Below the pieces are notes generated by a model. That model was not told the DNA's origin. It was given only the letters and a program-made list of their open reading frames with translations, and searched no databases. Positions 30,945 through 42,691 of a DNA stretch of 64,000 bases are shown here, in pieces. Both the position numbers and the translations under genes were made by a program. Within the stretch, counting starts at the first letter, position 1. The number at the start of each line of letters is the position of its first letter. The stretch spans positions 4,243,723-4,307,722 of the forward strand of contig OZ026564.1 in assembly GCA_964020155.1 (NCBI GenBank), read 5' to 3'. Source of the DNA: Chondrilla cf. caribensis. Its lineage: Eukaryota > Porifera > Demospongiae > Chondrillida > Chondrillidae.

Positions 30945-32770
30945 AGCAGTCGTGGAAAAGGCGTCCGAGGAGTATTCTGAGCAGCAGTCGTGGAAAAGGC
31001 GTCCGAGGAGTATTCTGAGCAGCAGTCGTGGAAAAGGCGTCCGAGGAGTATTCTGAGCAGCAGTCGTGGAAAAGGCGTCCGAGGAGTATTCTGAGCAGCA
31101 GTCGTGGAAAAGGCGTCCGAGGAGTATTCTGAGCAGCAGTCGTGGAAAAGGCGTCCGAGGAGTATTCTGAGCAGCAGTCGTGGAAAAGGCGTCCGAGGAG
31201 TATTCTGAGCAGCAGTCGTGGAAAAGGCGTCCGAGGAGTATTCTGACCAGCAGTCGTGGAAAAGGCGTCCGAGGAGTATTCTGAGCAGCAGTCGTGGAAA
31301 AGGCGTCCGAGGAGTATTCTGAGCAGCAGTCGTGGAAAAGGCGTCCGAGGAGTATTCTGAGCAGCAGTCGTGGAAAAGGCGTCCGAGGAGTATTCTGAGC
31401 AGCAGTCGTGGAAAAGGCGTCCGAGGAGTATTCTGAGCAGCAGTCGTGGAAAAGGCGTCCGAGGAGTATTCTGAGCAGCAGTCGTGGAAAAGGCGTCCGA
31501 GGAGTATTCTGAGCAGCAGTCGTGGAAAAGGCGTCCGAGGAGTATTCTGAGCAGCAGTCGTGGAAAAGGCGTCCGAGGAGTATTCTGAGCAGCAGTCGTG
31601 GAAAAGGCGTCCGAGGAGTATTCTGAGCAGCAGTCGTGGAAAAGGCGTCCGAGGAGTATTCTGAGCAGCAGTCGTGGAAAAGGCGTCCGAGGAGTATTCT
31701 GAGCAGCAGTCGTGGAAAAGGCGTCCGAGGAGTATTCTGAGCAGCAGTCGTGGAAAAGGCGTCCGAGGAGTATTCTGAGCAGCAGTCGTGGAAAAGGCGT
31801 CCGAGGAGTATTCTGAGCAGCAGTCGTGGAAAAGGCGTCCGAGGAGTATTCTGAGCAGCAGTCGTGGAAAAGGCGTCCGAGGAGTATTCTGAGCAGCAGT
31901 CGTGGAAAAGGCGTCCGAGGAGTATTCTGAGCAGCAGTCGTGGAAAAGGCGTCCGAGGAGTATTCTGAGCAGCAGTCGTGGAAAAGGCGTCCGAGGAGTA
32001 TTCTGAGCAGCAGTCGTGGAAAAGGCGTCCGAGGAGTATTCTGAGCAGCAGTCGTGGAAAAGGCGTCCGAGGAGTATTCTGAGCAGCAGTCGTGGAAAAG
32101 GCGTCCGAGGAGTATTCTGAGCAGCAGTCGTGGAAAAGGCGTCCGAGGAGTATTCTGAGCAGCAGTCGTGGAAAAGGCGTCCGAGGAGTATTCTGAGCAG
32201 CAGTCGTGGAAAAGGCGTCCGAGGAGTATTCTGAGCAGCAGTCGTGGAAAAGGCGTCCGAGGAGTATTCTGAGCAGCAGTCGTGGAAAAGGCGTCCGAGG
32301 AGTATTCTGAGCAGCAGTCGTGGAAAAGGCGTCCGAGGAGTATTCTGAGCAGCAGTCGTGGAAAAGGCGTCCGAGGAGTATTCTGAGCAGCAGTCGTGGA
32401 AAAGGCGTCCGAGGAGTATTCTGAGCAGCAGTCGTGGAAAAGGCGTCCGAGGAGTATTCTGAGCAGCAGTCGTGGAAAAGGCGTCCGAGGAGTATTCTGA
32501 GCAGCAGTCGTGGAAAAGGCGTCCGAGGAGTATTCTGAGCAGCAGTCGTGGAAAAGGCGTCCGAGGAGTATTCTGAGCAGCAGTCGTGGAAAAGGCGTCC
32601 GAGGAGTATTCTGAGCAGCAGTCGTGGAAAAGGCGTCCGAGGAGTATTCTGAGCAGCAGTCGTGGAATACGCGTCCGAGGAGTATTCTGAGCAGCAGTCG
32701 TGGAAAAGGCGTCCGAGGAGTATTCTGAGCAGCAGTCGTGGAATACGCGTCTGAGGAGTACTCTGAGCAA
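30945..32770. repeat. 38-bp satellite-like array, about 47 near-identical units
   Basis: Unit ggcgtccgaggagtattctg + agcagcagtcgtggaaaa. Nearly all units are identical; exceptions are near 31245 (ctgaccag) and two units near 32665 and 32740 (gaatacgcgtc). The 30780-30945 end holds diverged half-units (gtagcagtcgtggaatcg) that look like the seed. All three minus-strand frames are open for over 600 codons because 38 is not a multiple of 3 and no frame of the unit has a stop. There are two to three CpGs per unit. Lies directly 5' of the fused X gene. Confidence 0.95.
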
Positions 32771-32828
32771 CAAACGCCGGTGGCTTCAAATAAGAAGGCA
32801 AGCTCCGTGGAGTGACTGTGTACCACGG

Positions 32829-33045
32829 AAGGCATCTTGTACACTAAATAAGAAGGGACTGTGTGTACTAGGAAGGGGCATCTTGTACACTAAATAAGAA
32901 GGGACTGTGTGTACTAGGAAGGGGTATCTTGTACACTAAATAAGAAGGGACTGTGTGTACTAGGAAGGGGCACCTTGTACACTAAATAAGAAGTGACTGT
33001 GTGTACTAGGAAGGGGCACCTTGTATGCTAACTGTGGGCTCTAAA
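32829..33045. repeat. 46-bp minisatellite
   Basis: About five units; see 59570-61205. Confidence 0.9.
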
Positions 33046-33059
33046 TAAGGAGGGACTAC

Positions 33060-33330
33060 TGATGTGGTCCTATTACTAAGGACTACCTTAGTAATAGGAC
33101 CACATCAGCAATAGGACTACCTCAGTAATAGGACCACCTCAGTAATAGGACAACCTCAGTGATGAGACCACCTTAGTAATAGCACCACCTTAGTAATGGG
33201 ACCACCTCAGTAACAGGACCACCTCAGTAATAGGACCACCTCAGTAATGGGACCACCTCAGTAACAGGACCACCTCAGTAATAGGACCACCTCTGTAACA
33301 GGACTACCTCTGTAATAGGACCACTATTCC
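33060..33330. repeat. 17-bp minisatellite
   Basis: About 15 units with variants. Confidence 0.9.
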
Positions 33331-33374
33331 CTAGTCTCAGGGATTCCTGTGCTGTATGTTTGTACCTCAACTGC

Positions 33375-33500
33375 TCCACCTCACAAGTGAGCACCACCTC
33401 ACAAGTGAGCACCACCTCACAAGTGAGCACCACCTCACAAGTGAGCCCCACCTCACAAGTGAGCCCCACCTCACAAGTGAGCTCCACCTCACAAGTGAGA
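33375..33500. repeat. 18-bp repeat (gtgagccccacctcacaa)
   Basis: Seven units, homologous to the larger array at 47158-47782. Open in both directions because 18 is a multiple of 3. Confidence 0.9.
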
Positions 33501-33900
33501 TCAACTGTCATAGAGTTTGTCCAGACAAGTGGTTGTATCAGTAAATAGCCATGGTTCCAGTACCTGGTATACCTACAGAGAACACTACTCCACTGGTCAG
33601 TACTCTGACCTGATCAGTGTACACCTGTGTTAGGACTGGTGTTCTGCTCTTTTATAGTGATATTGAAGTCACCACAAGATTATTATTGAAGTCTGCCTGT
33701 TTTAATTTCACTGCTCACCTTATATTTGTATTGTCCCTTCAAATAGTCTGTGCTGTTATCCACTTTTGTCTGTATGTGATTGTGGTGGCTCAAAATTGTG
33801 CGTTGCAAACATGTGTGTAATTATATTCATAGGTAATGTGTAATGACATTCATAGCTCATTAATGACATTCATAGACAGCTTACCTTTAGTCTGTGCTGT
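33500..33900 (-). repeat. S block, Y-side variant, with minus donor
   Basis: Contains gtttgtccagacaagtgg, the donor ATATAAG|gtgagc ending at 33719, and cattcatag motifs at 33830-33880. Almost identical to 61420-61820. It lies between leftward minus-strand genes and rightward Y, so it may be a divergent promoter region. Confidence 0.45.
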
Positions 33901-34029
33901 GAGTCAGTTTTTTTCCAGTGGATTTGTATCAAAATGGCATCCTTTGTGGGAGAAATTGGTGCATATGCGTGGCAGGCTGCCAATGATATTTACATGTGAA
34001 CTTGATCGTGTATGCATTCTGTGAATGTG

Positions 34030-34780
34030 TGTACTCATGTACATGTGTACTGTATGTTCATACAGGTGAAGCACCTACATACGTACATACTCATATACAT
34101 ACGTACCCCAGTTTGTAACTCACAATCACCCAACATGTAGAGTTGCCTCAGGAATACATAAGAATGAGTCTAAACGACCTGTAACGATTTTAGCACTTCC
34201 TACACATCAAAACAACACCTTAGTGTAGCTGGGTAAATCTGAAAGGATCGAAGGTTATGTACACATGTATGTTAACATTGTCCCAAATGACAGCAATATG
34301 AGTTACACTGATGGTGTATGCGTTCTGTGAATGTGTGTACTCATGTACATGTGTACTATGTACATACATGTGAATGTGTGTAGTACATAATGCATGTGAA
34401 TATTGCCTATAATATTACCTATGTATGTAAATGTATGTATGTTCTTGTGTACATCTTGTGAATATGTAGCCAGTAGACAAGTGGGGAGGGGTGAATCAAC
34501 TTTATAGGAATCTCTTTCCAGACTATTTGTAGGTACTGGGAATTTTGAACTCTACACAGTCTTACTGAGGGCCACCGTAAGGGTTACCGGGAAACTGTAC
34601 CACCATGTTGTAACTTATGAAATTAGAATCTCCCTTTTCTAACTCCTGTTTACGGTCCTCATATGTGAGTGTGTGTACTCTCTCACTGTGATACTTAGAT
34701 TGATCTGACCAACATCCGTTCCTGTTTTATTTGTACCTAATACATGCTGTATGTTATCCCCTCTTTATTATTGTTCTCTG
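34030..34780. other. Region upstream of Y copy 2
   Basis: Contains ATGTACATGTGTAC-type patches and a stretch (34360-34780) shared with 20.13-20.57 kb and 61.98-62.4 kb. A short ATG-led ORF at 33933-33995 (MASFVGEIGAYAWQAANDIY) is conserved at 61.86 kb but ends in TGA; whether it is a 5' exon is unclear. Confidence 0.35.
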
Positions 34781-34785
34781 TGTAG

Positions 34786-35056
34786 AACTGTGAGGACACG
34801 TGGAGAGAGTGTTGTATGGGTGCAACAGGATGATGGTGTTATCCTTAACAATGGACAACCTACAGACCAGATAGTAACTCCTACACAGGAGACTCCGATT
34901 ACACCCAAAACCAGCACCCAAGAGTCGCTGTTGGATTGTGAGGATTTACACGGCAAACTGGTCCCCGGAGTATCCGAAACTCCCTTCATGCACGAATTCA
35001 CCAACAAACCAACTTCGATAGAACAATTGTTCAAAGAAGCCGATTCCTCAGATTAG
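34786..35056 (+). CDS. Exon Y copy 2 (terminal, intact)
   Basis: Acceptor ttgttctctgtgtag, 271 nt, stop TAG. Reads VRTRGESVVWVQQDDGVILN, NGQPTDQIVTPTQETPITPK, then TSTQESLLDCEDLHGKLVPG, SETPFMHEFTNKP and an acidic end, KEADSSD. A T/P-rich low-complexity middle suggests a disordered tail. The frame needs a phase-2 upstream exon, not identified here. Four copies in the window, two intact. No family recognised; convergent with exon A. Confidence 0.5.
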
Positions 35057-35990
35057 AATAGTGTGTATGTGATGTGATGTAGTACAACCAACATACATAT
35101 CTGTGTATAGTATGTGTGATCTTTTTATTTTCACTCACACACACACATACTGAGCATGTTATATATTTAGCAACAATCACACATGCATGTGTTGTATATG
35201 GGATGTGATCCATGAAACAAAAGTAAATCTTCCTTGATGTTTTGTATTGTTAATGTTTTGTGTTGTTCACTTCTTATTGCTTGTATGTTTGTTTACTGAT
35301 GAGCTGTTGTTTTATTGTTCGCCTATTGTATTGCTGCTATTATGAAATTCATTAATGTACATATATTATTATTATTAATGATTTCAAATCACAGAACATG
35401 TGCATACATGTGGTGTGAATCCTCACTAATCCACCACCGCTTTATCTGTCAAACCATTTAGTCGACCACAAATACCGATATAATGTACATACAGGTACTG
35501 ATGAATATCCAGTTTATCCACTACATTTTTCAACACAAACAGGTGAATTGATGAGAACTCACTTTAGAGTGATGTAGCTTTTAGTCTGCCTACCATGATT
35601 TCCCCAAACCATATATATACAACCAGTTTTAATATCCAGTTAATTTGGCATATTTCATGACAATGAATTACATGTGGTGGATGAATGAGAATTCTCAGTG
35701 TAGACATATAAACTTATTATAGCTATCATAGAGTTTATTGTTACTGAATTACGTATGTACAAATATCATTGGAAATTAATACATCGTTAACAATCAATAT
35801 ATTTCTATGACATTGTACATGTTAGCATACTGTATACAGTAATAGTATTATATTCATACGTATATATTATATGCAACAGGGATTTATTTTTCTGATGATT
35901 ACTTATGAAATGAATTTACGAAATGAATGAAACATCCCATAAAAAGATTACATTAACCATTGCATATAATAGATCTTCACATATGCACAT
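35057..35990. repeat. Y-A intergenic spacer (copy 2)
   Basis: Conserved non-coding spacer, AT-rich, without the LINE or the Mutator-like insertion seen in copy 1, so it shows both empty sites. No gene seen. Confidence 0.65.
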
Positions 35991-36127
35991 GCATTATGTA
36001 CATACATACTATGTACATAGCTGAAGATATAATCCATGTATTCGTTCTTTGAGCCTGTTAATTTGACAAGTTACTTTGAAAAAATGCTTCAGATGCATGC
36101 ACTCAACTACACACACCCATTAAATTT

Positions 36128-36445
36128 TTATATCGCAAAGTCCCGTTCCAAGTTCAGATAAGTCTGGCGTTGCCGACCCTTTGATCCGCCATTTTTTGTT
36201 CGCGGGCGGAAAGATAGAGACGGTGTCCACCACAGAACAATTTCGTTTCTTGCTGAACAAGCGTTGATGAGTTTGACTGCGATATCCTTTGAAGTCCAAA
36301 GACTCTGGTCGGTGTGGCCCCTCAATAATGTCCAGGTAACCGTTTTACGTCTCTTACAACCCCGCCGGTATGTTCGTATGTGTGTACATGTGGAGGTAAC
36401 CCCCCATGTCTGCTGTATGTGTAGAGATTGTTCGCTACTTCCCAC
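36128..36445 (-). CDS. Block B copy 4
   Basis: Minus-strand frame with TVTWTLLRGHTDQSLW and KLINACSARN, extended by the tagtctggcg-type insertion. Exon A is deleted from this cassette (abnormal junction near 36025-36060). Confidence 0.3.
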   Translation of the reverse strand: MGSSEQSLHIQQTWGVTSTCTHIRTYRRGCKRRKTVTWTLLRGHTDQSLWTSKDIAVKLINACSARNEIVLWWTPSLSFRPRTKNGGSKGRQRQTYLNLERDFAI

Positions 36446-36802
36446 TCCCCGGGTTCATGAAGTATTGAGTGCTGTATTGTTAGTAATGATATGGCCATAT
36501 CTAACTGTGATGTTCATATAATTATGATAAGTTATTGAAGCTAAGGAATTCGGAATTTTGTATTCAGTATAGTAAGAAAGATTATGAACGTTTTGTGTTG
36601 GTTGTTGATTAGAATATCTCCACAAAATAGTAGTAAATACGAAGGTACATCACATGTTTACCTCTTGCAATAGTGGTTAACTGATGATATTGACAATGTG
36701 TGTGAAGTTGTGGGTGTGGTGATTTTGTAAAAGTACACAATACATACTATAGTTGTTGGTTGAGCATATGGAGGTAGTCAATTTCCACATGGTATTTGTA
36801 CC

Positions 36803-37284
36803 TCAAGGAGCTCTCCCTCTCTGTCTCCCGGTCACCAGTTCATCTTTCTCCTCCTCCACTGTGACCAGCAGTGTGTCAAGTGGTGATTGGACCACTACAA
36901 GTTCACTGCTATCACCAAATGCTCCTTCCGGTTTGAACTGGTTGGTTTTTGAGAGAACCATTTGTTGTTTTCCTTCTGAGCCAGACGTTTCTTCCCAACT
37001 GCCAGTAGTAGTGGGGACCACAGTTGTCTGTCTTGTCTCTTCTCCTGAATTGGTTGGAGAATAGGCTGTTGGGGATCCTCTGCCAGTCACTAGTTGTGCA
37101 TTTTGTTCCTTTATAGTATCCAGCCATGGGGTGTGTGGTGATACACCAACTACCAGTTGACTGTTCTCACCAAACAAGTGGTTAGGTGGTAACTGGAGGT
37201 TCTGTCCAACCGCCTTTTCTTGGTCCCTGTGAGTGAGAAGAGTTTCTTCCCGAGTGGCTGTGTTACTGAAGTTCATCCTAGTAT
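36803..37284 (-). CDS. Exon X of the PH-domain gene (second coding exon)
   Basis: Acceptor ttctttgcag, phase 1; G from the first exon completes GAT, giving DTRMNFSNTATREETLL. This copy has HRDQEKAVGQ where others have PTNQQMVVGQ. Both modules are present, and it ends RQRGRAP and TGA. With the exon at 37534-37942 it makes an uninterrupted 296-residue protein: PH domain plus two LVVG...VTGR modules. Confidence 0.6.
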
Positions 37285-37533
37285 CTGCAAAGAATATATT
37301 TCAAGTAGAATACAACCTCACTATCTCATTAATATGACCACCTCAGTAATGGGACCACTATTTTCCAGTTTTAGGGATCTTTGCACTGTGTGCTTGCTCT
37401 TAGACTATAAACCAGCCTTGCCTTGTTTCCTGCTTGTAGTACGCATAGCCCCCACGCCATTACTTTAAGAAAGAACTACATATCCAATGAACTGGTGCTG
37501 CACACGCAGACAGCGAGGCACCGCCGCACTCAC

Positions 37534-37942
37534 CTCCATCTCGATCGTAGAACTCGGGATCGACGTTCGGTAGCGGCACCTCCCTCGGCTCCTCCGGGAT
37601 GGGGCAGTTGGGGATGCTGAGGAGCAGCGCTATGTGCTTGGTCCACCGCCTCCAATCCTTCTCGTCTTCAGTAGTCACCTCGATGGACTCTCCTCCGTTG
37701 AGCTCAATGCTTATGGTCTTGGTGGACTGTACTGTGGTCAAGCGCTGCATCTGGTCGCAGTAGATACGGTGCAGAGGCGGCCCGCCCTCCTGATCGGAGA
37801 GGGTAATGGAGGCAGGCTCGATCTTACCCGTCGGAGTGAGCCAGGCGGACCAAGACTCCACGAAGTAAGACCTCTTCTTCCCCAACATGTGAGAGGATTG
37901 GCTTACAACGGCCCTTCCTCTATTCGTGCGTCGTTCGTTCAT
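37534..37942 (-). CDS. PH-domain first coding exon, spliced in frame to X
   Basis: 136 codons from MNERRTNRGRAV to a consensus donor (GATGGAG|gtgagt), phase 1, matching X at 37284. Features of a pleckstrin-homology fold: MLGKKRSYFVESW in early strands, TKTISIELNGGESIEVTT in mid strands and DEKDWRRWTKHIALLL, the C-terminal helix with its conserved tryptophan. A proline/acid-rich linker follows (CPIPEEPREVPLPNVDPEFY). Such domains bind phosphoinositides or proteins at the membrane, as in DOK/IRS-type adaptors; the DOK link is only an impression. GC-rich and apparently single copy, unlike its surroundings. Best candidate for an intact functional family gene. Confidence 0.65.
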
Positions 37943-38400
37943 AGCAAGTAGATATTCGTCGAGAGCTACAGGAGATTAAGTGATAAAGCAAAGAGCAGTC
38001 GAGCAATTTAAGCAATACAACACGTGCCTTCTGGCGGCAACAGTAGAACAGCTGAAGGAGCAGGACGTTCCCGAATACACAGCACAGCAATGGTCCAGTG
38101 ATGAATCCTTTTGAGGACGCGCGCCTAATATACAACGACGGAGAGGGATAATACAATCATGAATATCATGAATAAACAAATAAAAATGGTTATTCATAAG
38201 TTCACCGAACCTTGCTTTCTACCACAGAGAACCCCGTGTAAACATCCACTAAAAATTCGAGTGACGGGTGTAGATTCGCTCTTAGGTTCCACAAAATGCA
38301 GAATTGTACCTAGAATATCGACAGTAATATACCTGGGGTGTAACTGGTATGAGGAATGCAGTGTAGGTTGGATTTTTGTCTAGGGTTAGCCCTGGGCCTC
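37943..38400. promoter_or_regulatory. Upstream region of the PH-X gene
   Basis: Single-copy-looking sequence, CpG-containing near 38030-38150. No TATA box was clearly placed and no other gene is supported. Confidence 0.3.
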
Positions 38401-38409
38401 AACAAGAAG

Positions 38410-38640
38410 GCAGGTTATGTTGTAAGTAAGAAGTGACTGTGTGTACTAGGAAGGGCATCTTCTACACTATTATAAGAAGTGACTGTGTGTACTAGGAAGG
38501 GGCATCTTGTACACTAAACAAGAAGGGACTGTGTGTACCAGGAAGGTCCATCTTGTACTGTGTAACACTAAATAAGAAGGGACTGTGTGTACTAGGAAGG
38601 GGCATCTTGTACACTAAATAAGAAGGGACTGTGTGTACTA
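38410..38640. repeat. 46-bp minisatellite
   Basis: About five units. Confidence 0.9.
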
Positions 38641-39160
38641 CCTCAGTAATAGGACCACCTCAGTAATGGGACCTCCTCAGTAATGGGACTACCTCAGTAA
38701 TGGGACCACCTCAGTAATATGACCACCTCAATAATAGGGCCACCTCAGTAATGGGACCTCCTCAGTAATGGGACCACCTCAGTAATGGGACCACCTCAGT
38801 AATGGGAACACCTTAGTAATATGACCACCTCAATAATAGGGCCACCTCAGTAATAGGACCGCCTCAGTAATGGGACCGCTTCAGTAATGGGACCACCTCA
38901 GTAATGGGACCACTTCAGTAATAGGACCACCTCAGTAATAGGACCACCTCAGTAATAGGACCACCTCAGTAATATGAACACCTCAGTAATAGAACCACCT
39001 CAGTAATAAGACCACCTCAGTAATGGGACCACTTCAGTAATAGGACCACCTCAGTAATAGGACTACCTCAGTAATAGGACCACCTCAGTAATAAGACCAC
39101 CTCAGTAATGGGACCACTTCAGTAATAGGACCACCTCAGTAATAGGACCACCTCAGCGAG
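38640..39160. repeat. 17-bp minisatellite
   Basis: About 30 units, followed at once by two 18-bp units (gagctccacctcacaagt) and an S block. Confidence 0.9.
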
Positions 39161-39179
39161 CTCCACCTCACAAGTGAGC

Positions 39180-39470
39180 CCCACCCACAAGTGAGATCAA
39201 CTGTCATAGAGTTTGTCCAGACAAGTGGTTGTATCAGTAAATACCCATGGTTCCAGTACCTGGTATACCTACAGAGAACACTACTCCACTGGTCAGTACT
39301 CTGACCTGACCAGTGTACACCTGTGTTAGGACTGGTCTGGTGATGTATAGCAATATTGAAGTCACCTCAATATTGTTATTGAGGTCTGCCTATTTTAATT
39401 CCACTGCTCACCTTATAGTATAGCTTGTCCAAATAGTCTGTACCAGTGGCTTTCCTTTTCAATTGCTTGT
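39180..39470 (-). repeat. S block, Y-side variant
   Basis: Same as 33500-33760; minus donor CTATAAG|gtgagc ending at 39412. Confidence 0.45.
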
Positions 39471-40316
39471 AGTACAAAGTGGTACCTTTATAATATCCTG
39501 CATGGTGTACTCTTCTGGGAGGGGTCTGCATGTATAAATATCATTGGCAGCCTATTGCAGCACACACACTATTTCATGGATATTAGGGATATCAGTGTGC
39601 ATTCCAGTGAAAGTGGTGTTGTAGGTATGTATGTAGAAGTAAGGGATTTTATGACATCTTGTACGTATCTCCATGGGCACTAAATAAAAAGGCATGGCAG
39701 GCATTCCTTGTATACTGTGGGCACTAATAATAAGAAGCCATGTTGTGAGCCGTGAGTGTGCCTTAATGCCATATGTACTAAGAGAGGGCATCTGTACGAG
39801 GCCATTAATTCACTCTATAGTCTTCAAAATTACCCTTATGTCCTCTTCACTCTTTAAGTACGGTTATATACAATGTACATGTACACATCTTGCCAAGTAT
39901 AACTTTGAAGCGAATTTGGAATACAATATTCCGCAAGGTAGTGCAGTTCAGTGCAGTGTGTCTGTCCATACCCTTGTGCCTTCTTGTTGTACTGATGACT
40001 ACAGAGCATGAATGTGATTACCATATTAACCCAGTGATATTTATGCTCTAGTGTGTCATAGCACACTGAGAGGTATGGCCTTCACTTCAGTCAATTTGTT
40101 GTTGTTTTTGTGTCAATTCGTCTTACATGTTCCTATTGCAAAACCAAGCATTTTCTGTTAGCTGTTGATTCAAATGTCCACACATTGGAAATATATTACA
40201 AAAACTAATAGCGAATACAAAACTTCACCTCATGACTATCTGTTGTAAATTAAAGTGGTTAGCTGATACTACTGATGATGCAGTCCAATGTACATATGTA
40301 CAGTGGGTGGTAGTGA
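39471..40316. other. Non-coding stretch with a diverged X 3' flank
   Basis: 40080-40300 is an old, diverged copy of the sequence normally lying 3' of X (ttgattcaaatgtccaca, gtggttagctgatactac). No X exon remains next to it. Confidence 0.4.
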
Positions 40317-40428
40317 ATGTATGGGAGTGCATATGAGCAAGGGGAAGGAATTAGCTGGGATGATCCAACATTCATGAGGTTAACGATATTAGGCATTGTT
40401 GCAGCTGTCTTCATCAATTGCCTTGATG
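40317..40428 (+). CDS. Candidate small membrane-protein exon
   Basis: Open frame MYGSAYEQGEGISWDD, then a hydrophobic run (FMRLTILGIVAAVFINCL) and a donor, GATG|gtaggt. No second exon identified. Could be chance. Confidence 0.25.
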
Positions 40429-41570
40429 GTAGGTTTCTCAGCATACTGTGCATATTTCCAACTTTTCTAGTTAACCAACTAAAGATTTTTCCTCAGCAAC
40501 TGCTGCTCAACCACTTATATAGCCAGTGATCTGAATTAAGTATGATGTAATCCCGTTGGGGGTTTCCCTAGCTGATGGGGTAGTTTCCTCATAATTGAAT
40601 TAAGTCAGTTATGATAGCCACTAAGTACACATCCGGCAAATCAATGCTTGCCTGAGTAAGCACTTTTATACTATACAAACTATCAATAGATGGAACTATT
40701 GCTCATACATTGAAATTGTAGGTGTACTTCCATCCCCTGTGGAAGTGTACTAGCTCTGATTGACAAGGGACAGCTGATGCTGAGTGAAAGCCAATCAACC
40801 AAATAACAAACAAATACAGTTAGTCACAACAACTATAAGTCATCTACGCATTATTATTACGTTTTATTAGGTGTTGCGTACACCCATCAAATAACAAGAC
40901 ACAAGGCATTTGAATTCTTGTGGGGAGGAAGGAATGATGGAAAAGTGTCAAGTATGTTGGAATGTAGCTGAGTTTTACTCGCATGGTTTGGAATGTTTTG
41001 CAAACTTGAACTCCAACTCGCTGTGCAAACTGTTAAACGCACTTTGTGTGAAAACCACGCCCAACCGTGTACAACCACACCCGAACTACTACAACCAAGT
41101 TCAAACATGTTGCACAACCTTCATACAATTGAATCTGTTTTATTGAACTACAGTGAACAGTACAACCATACCACATATAGCACAACCACACCCAATCTAG
41201 TACAGCCACAACACCCTGTCCACTATGATGACACCCAATCAAGTACAGCTGCATTCAGTTTAGTACATACGTACAGCCACACCCAGTTTGCTTCAGCCAC
41301 ACCTGATTGAACATAACCACACCCGATCCGGGATGGGAGGACATGTCATGATGTTATGTCAAATTGTGCAACAGGAGTAATACGTGGTGAGGAATTGTAC
41401 TGGATTGCACCACTGATCAAATATCCTCCATAACTTCCTTCCAACATACGTATGTACCTATCGCTATACATGCATACATACATAATATGGATAGCAATAG
41501 TAACTTTCTCCAAGCCATTCAAGTGTACGTATAAAATTGTAGTATACATGTCTTTGTTCCATCAGTTTAT
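40429..41570. other. Non-coding stretch, partly repetitive
   Basis: 41050-41310 has degenerate repeats of acaaccacacccaa type about 20-30 bp apart. No gene supported. Confidence 0.4.
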
Positions 41571-41607
41571 CCCTGAGTGGCTGTGTTACTGAGGTCCATC
41601 CTAGTAT
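41571..41607 (-). pseudogene. Fragment of exon X (5' end only)
   Basis: Only the first 37 bases of X remain (ACTAGGATGGACCTCAG... to CTCAGGG) after an intact ttctttgcag acceptor. 17-bp repeats and an S block follow upstream as usual. Confidence 0.6.
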
Positions 41608-41649
41608 CTGCAAAGAATAGATTTCAAGTGGAATAGAACCTCACTTTAT

Positions 41650-41960
41650 GAGTAATAGGACCACCACAATGAGACCACCTCAGTAATAGGACCACCTCAG
41701 TAGTAGGACCACTATTTCCCAGTTCCAGGGATTCCTGCATTGTATTTGTGCTCTCTAACTGTTCAACCTCACAACTGACTCACAACTGTTAAAATTCATT
41801 CATTTATTCATTCACTCAGTCCTGGTGTTCTGCTCTTGTGCTATGATATATGATACGTATATCGTGGAGTTCCGGACCTGATCACCTTATGAATATTTTG
41901 TAGTCTCTTCAAAATGACCTGTTCTTTTATATATCTCCTCTCTTGTTATAAGTGATGTTG
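41650..41960 (-). repeat. 17-bp units and S block
   Basis: Four 17-bp units, then an S-block variant shared with 45060-45310 (cattcatttattcattcact); minus donor near 41886. Confidence 0.45.
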
Positions 41961-42463
41961 GGAAATTAGTAGGGAGTGAAAGCATGTTCGTAATGACATT
42001 TAATGATACTCATTACAATTTCAATGTTATCCATTGATAGGGAACAACATAATATTCTTGAGTTTAGTGTAACCTTTGTTCCTCACAGTTGAAATTCCCC
42101 TATCCACCCACAGATTAGACTAGTCACTAGACCTATTCTCGCCTCCACTTTCAGAAAGGGAAGGGTCTCTGACACCATAGACACTCTAAACTATGTAACC
42201 TGCTGACACTATTCTTCTGATATTCATTGTCTACTCAACCACAACTATGTCAAGTAATTACTGTTATGAATATTCTAATGAGCAAAGCAAGTTATATGGC
42301 CTCTGTAGGAAGGTTCAACAGTGATCGTGGACAAGTTTAGAATATCCACTAGGTGTACACCATGTGCAGATCCTCCTACAGACCTATACATGTGTAGATT
42401 TGGTGATGTTGCTCCAGTTTATCCTACTTACGTATATTGACCAACTATTGGTGAACTGCTGCA
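41961..42463. other. Non-coding flank of Tigger copy 2
   Basis: Shared with 16.7-17.0 kb and 45.7-45.95 kb (gaatattctaatgagcaaa, gtgcagatcctcctacagac). No gene. Confidence 0.45.
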
Positions 42464-42607
42464 TTATAGTGTAGTACAGATCCTAGACTTTCCTATCCCA
42501 AATTTAGTTGAAAGAGATGTAACAGTGGCTCCTTTCTTCAGTAGTTTGCAAATATCTAGCTTTTCACCCAAGCTTAACACAGTTCACTTTCTCTTAACTG
42601 TTGGCAT
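42464..42607 (-). pseudogene. Tigger-type DNA-binding fragment, copy 2
   Basis: Same 144-nt span and open 47-codon frame as 17528-17671, with a few substitutions. Stops at the same place; no catalytic region follows. Confidence 0.6.
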
Positions 42608-42691
42608 TTTTGCTGACTCAGCAAATCATGTAACACTCAGGTCATTCGGATAACTGACATTTCGGCCAACTTATGTTCGGATATTCAACTA

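Noticed and set aside
30779..32844. Three overlapping minus ORFs of 631-672 codons
   Set aside because: All are the same 38-bp repeat in different frames; with three equally open frames no protein can be claimed. Kept as a repeat.
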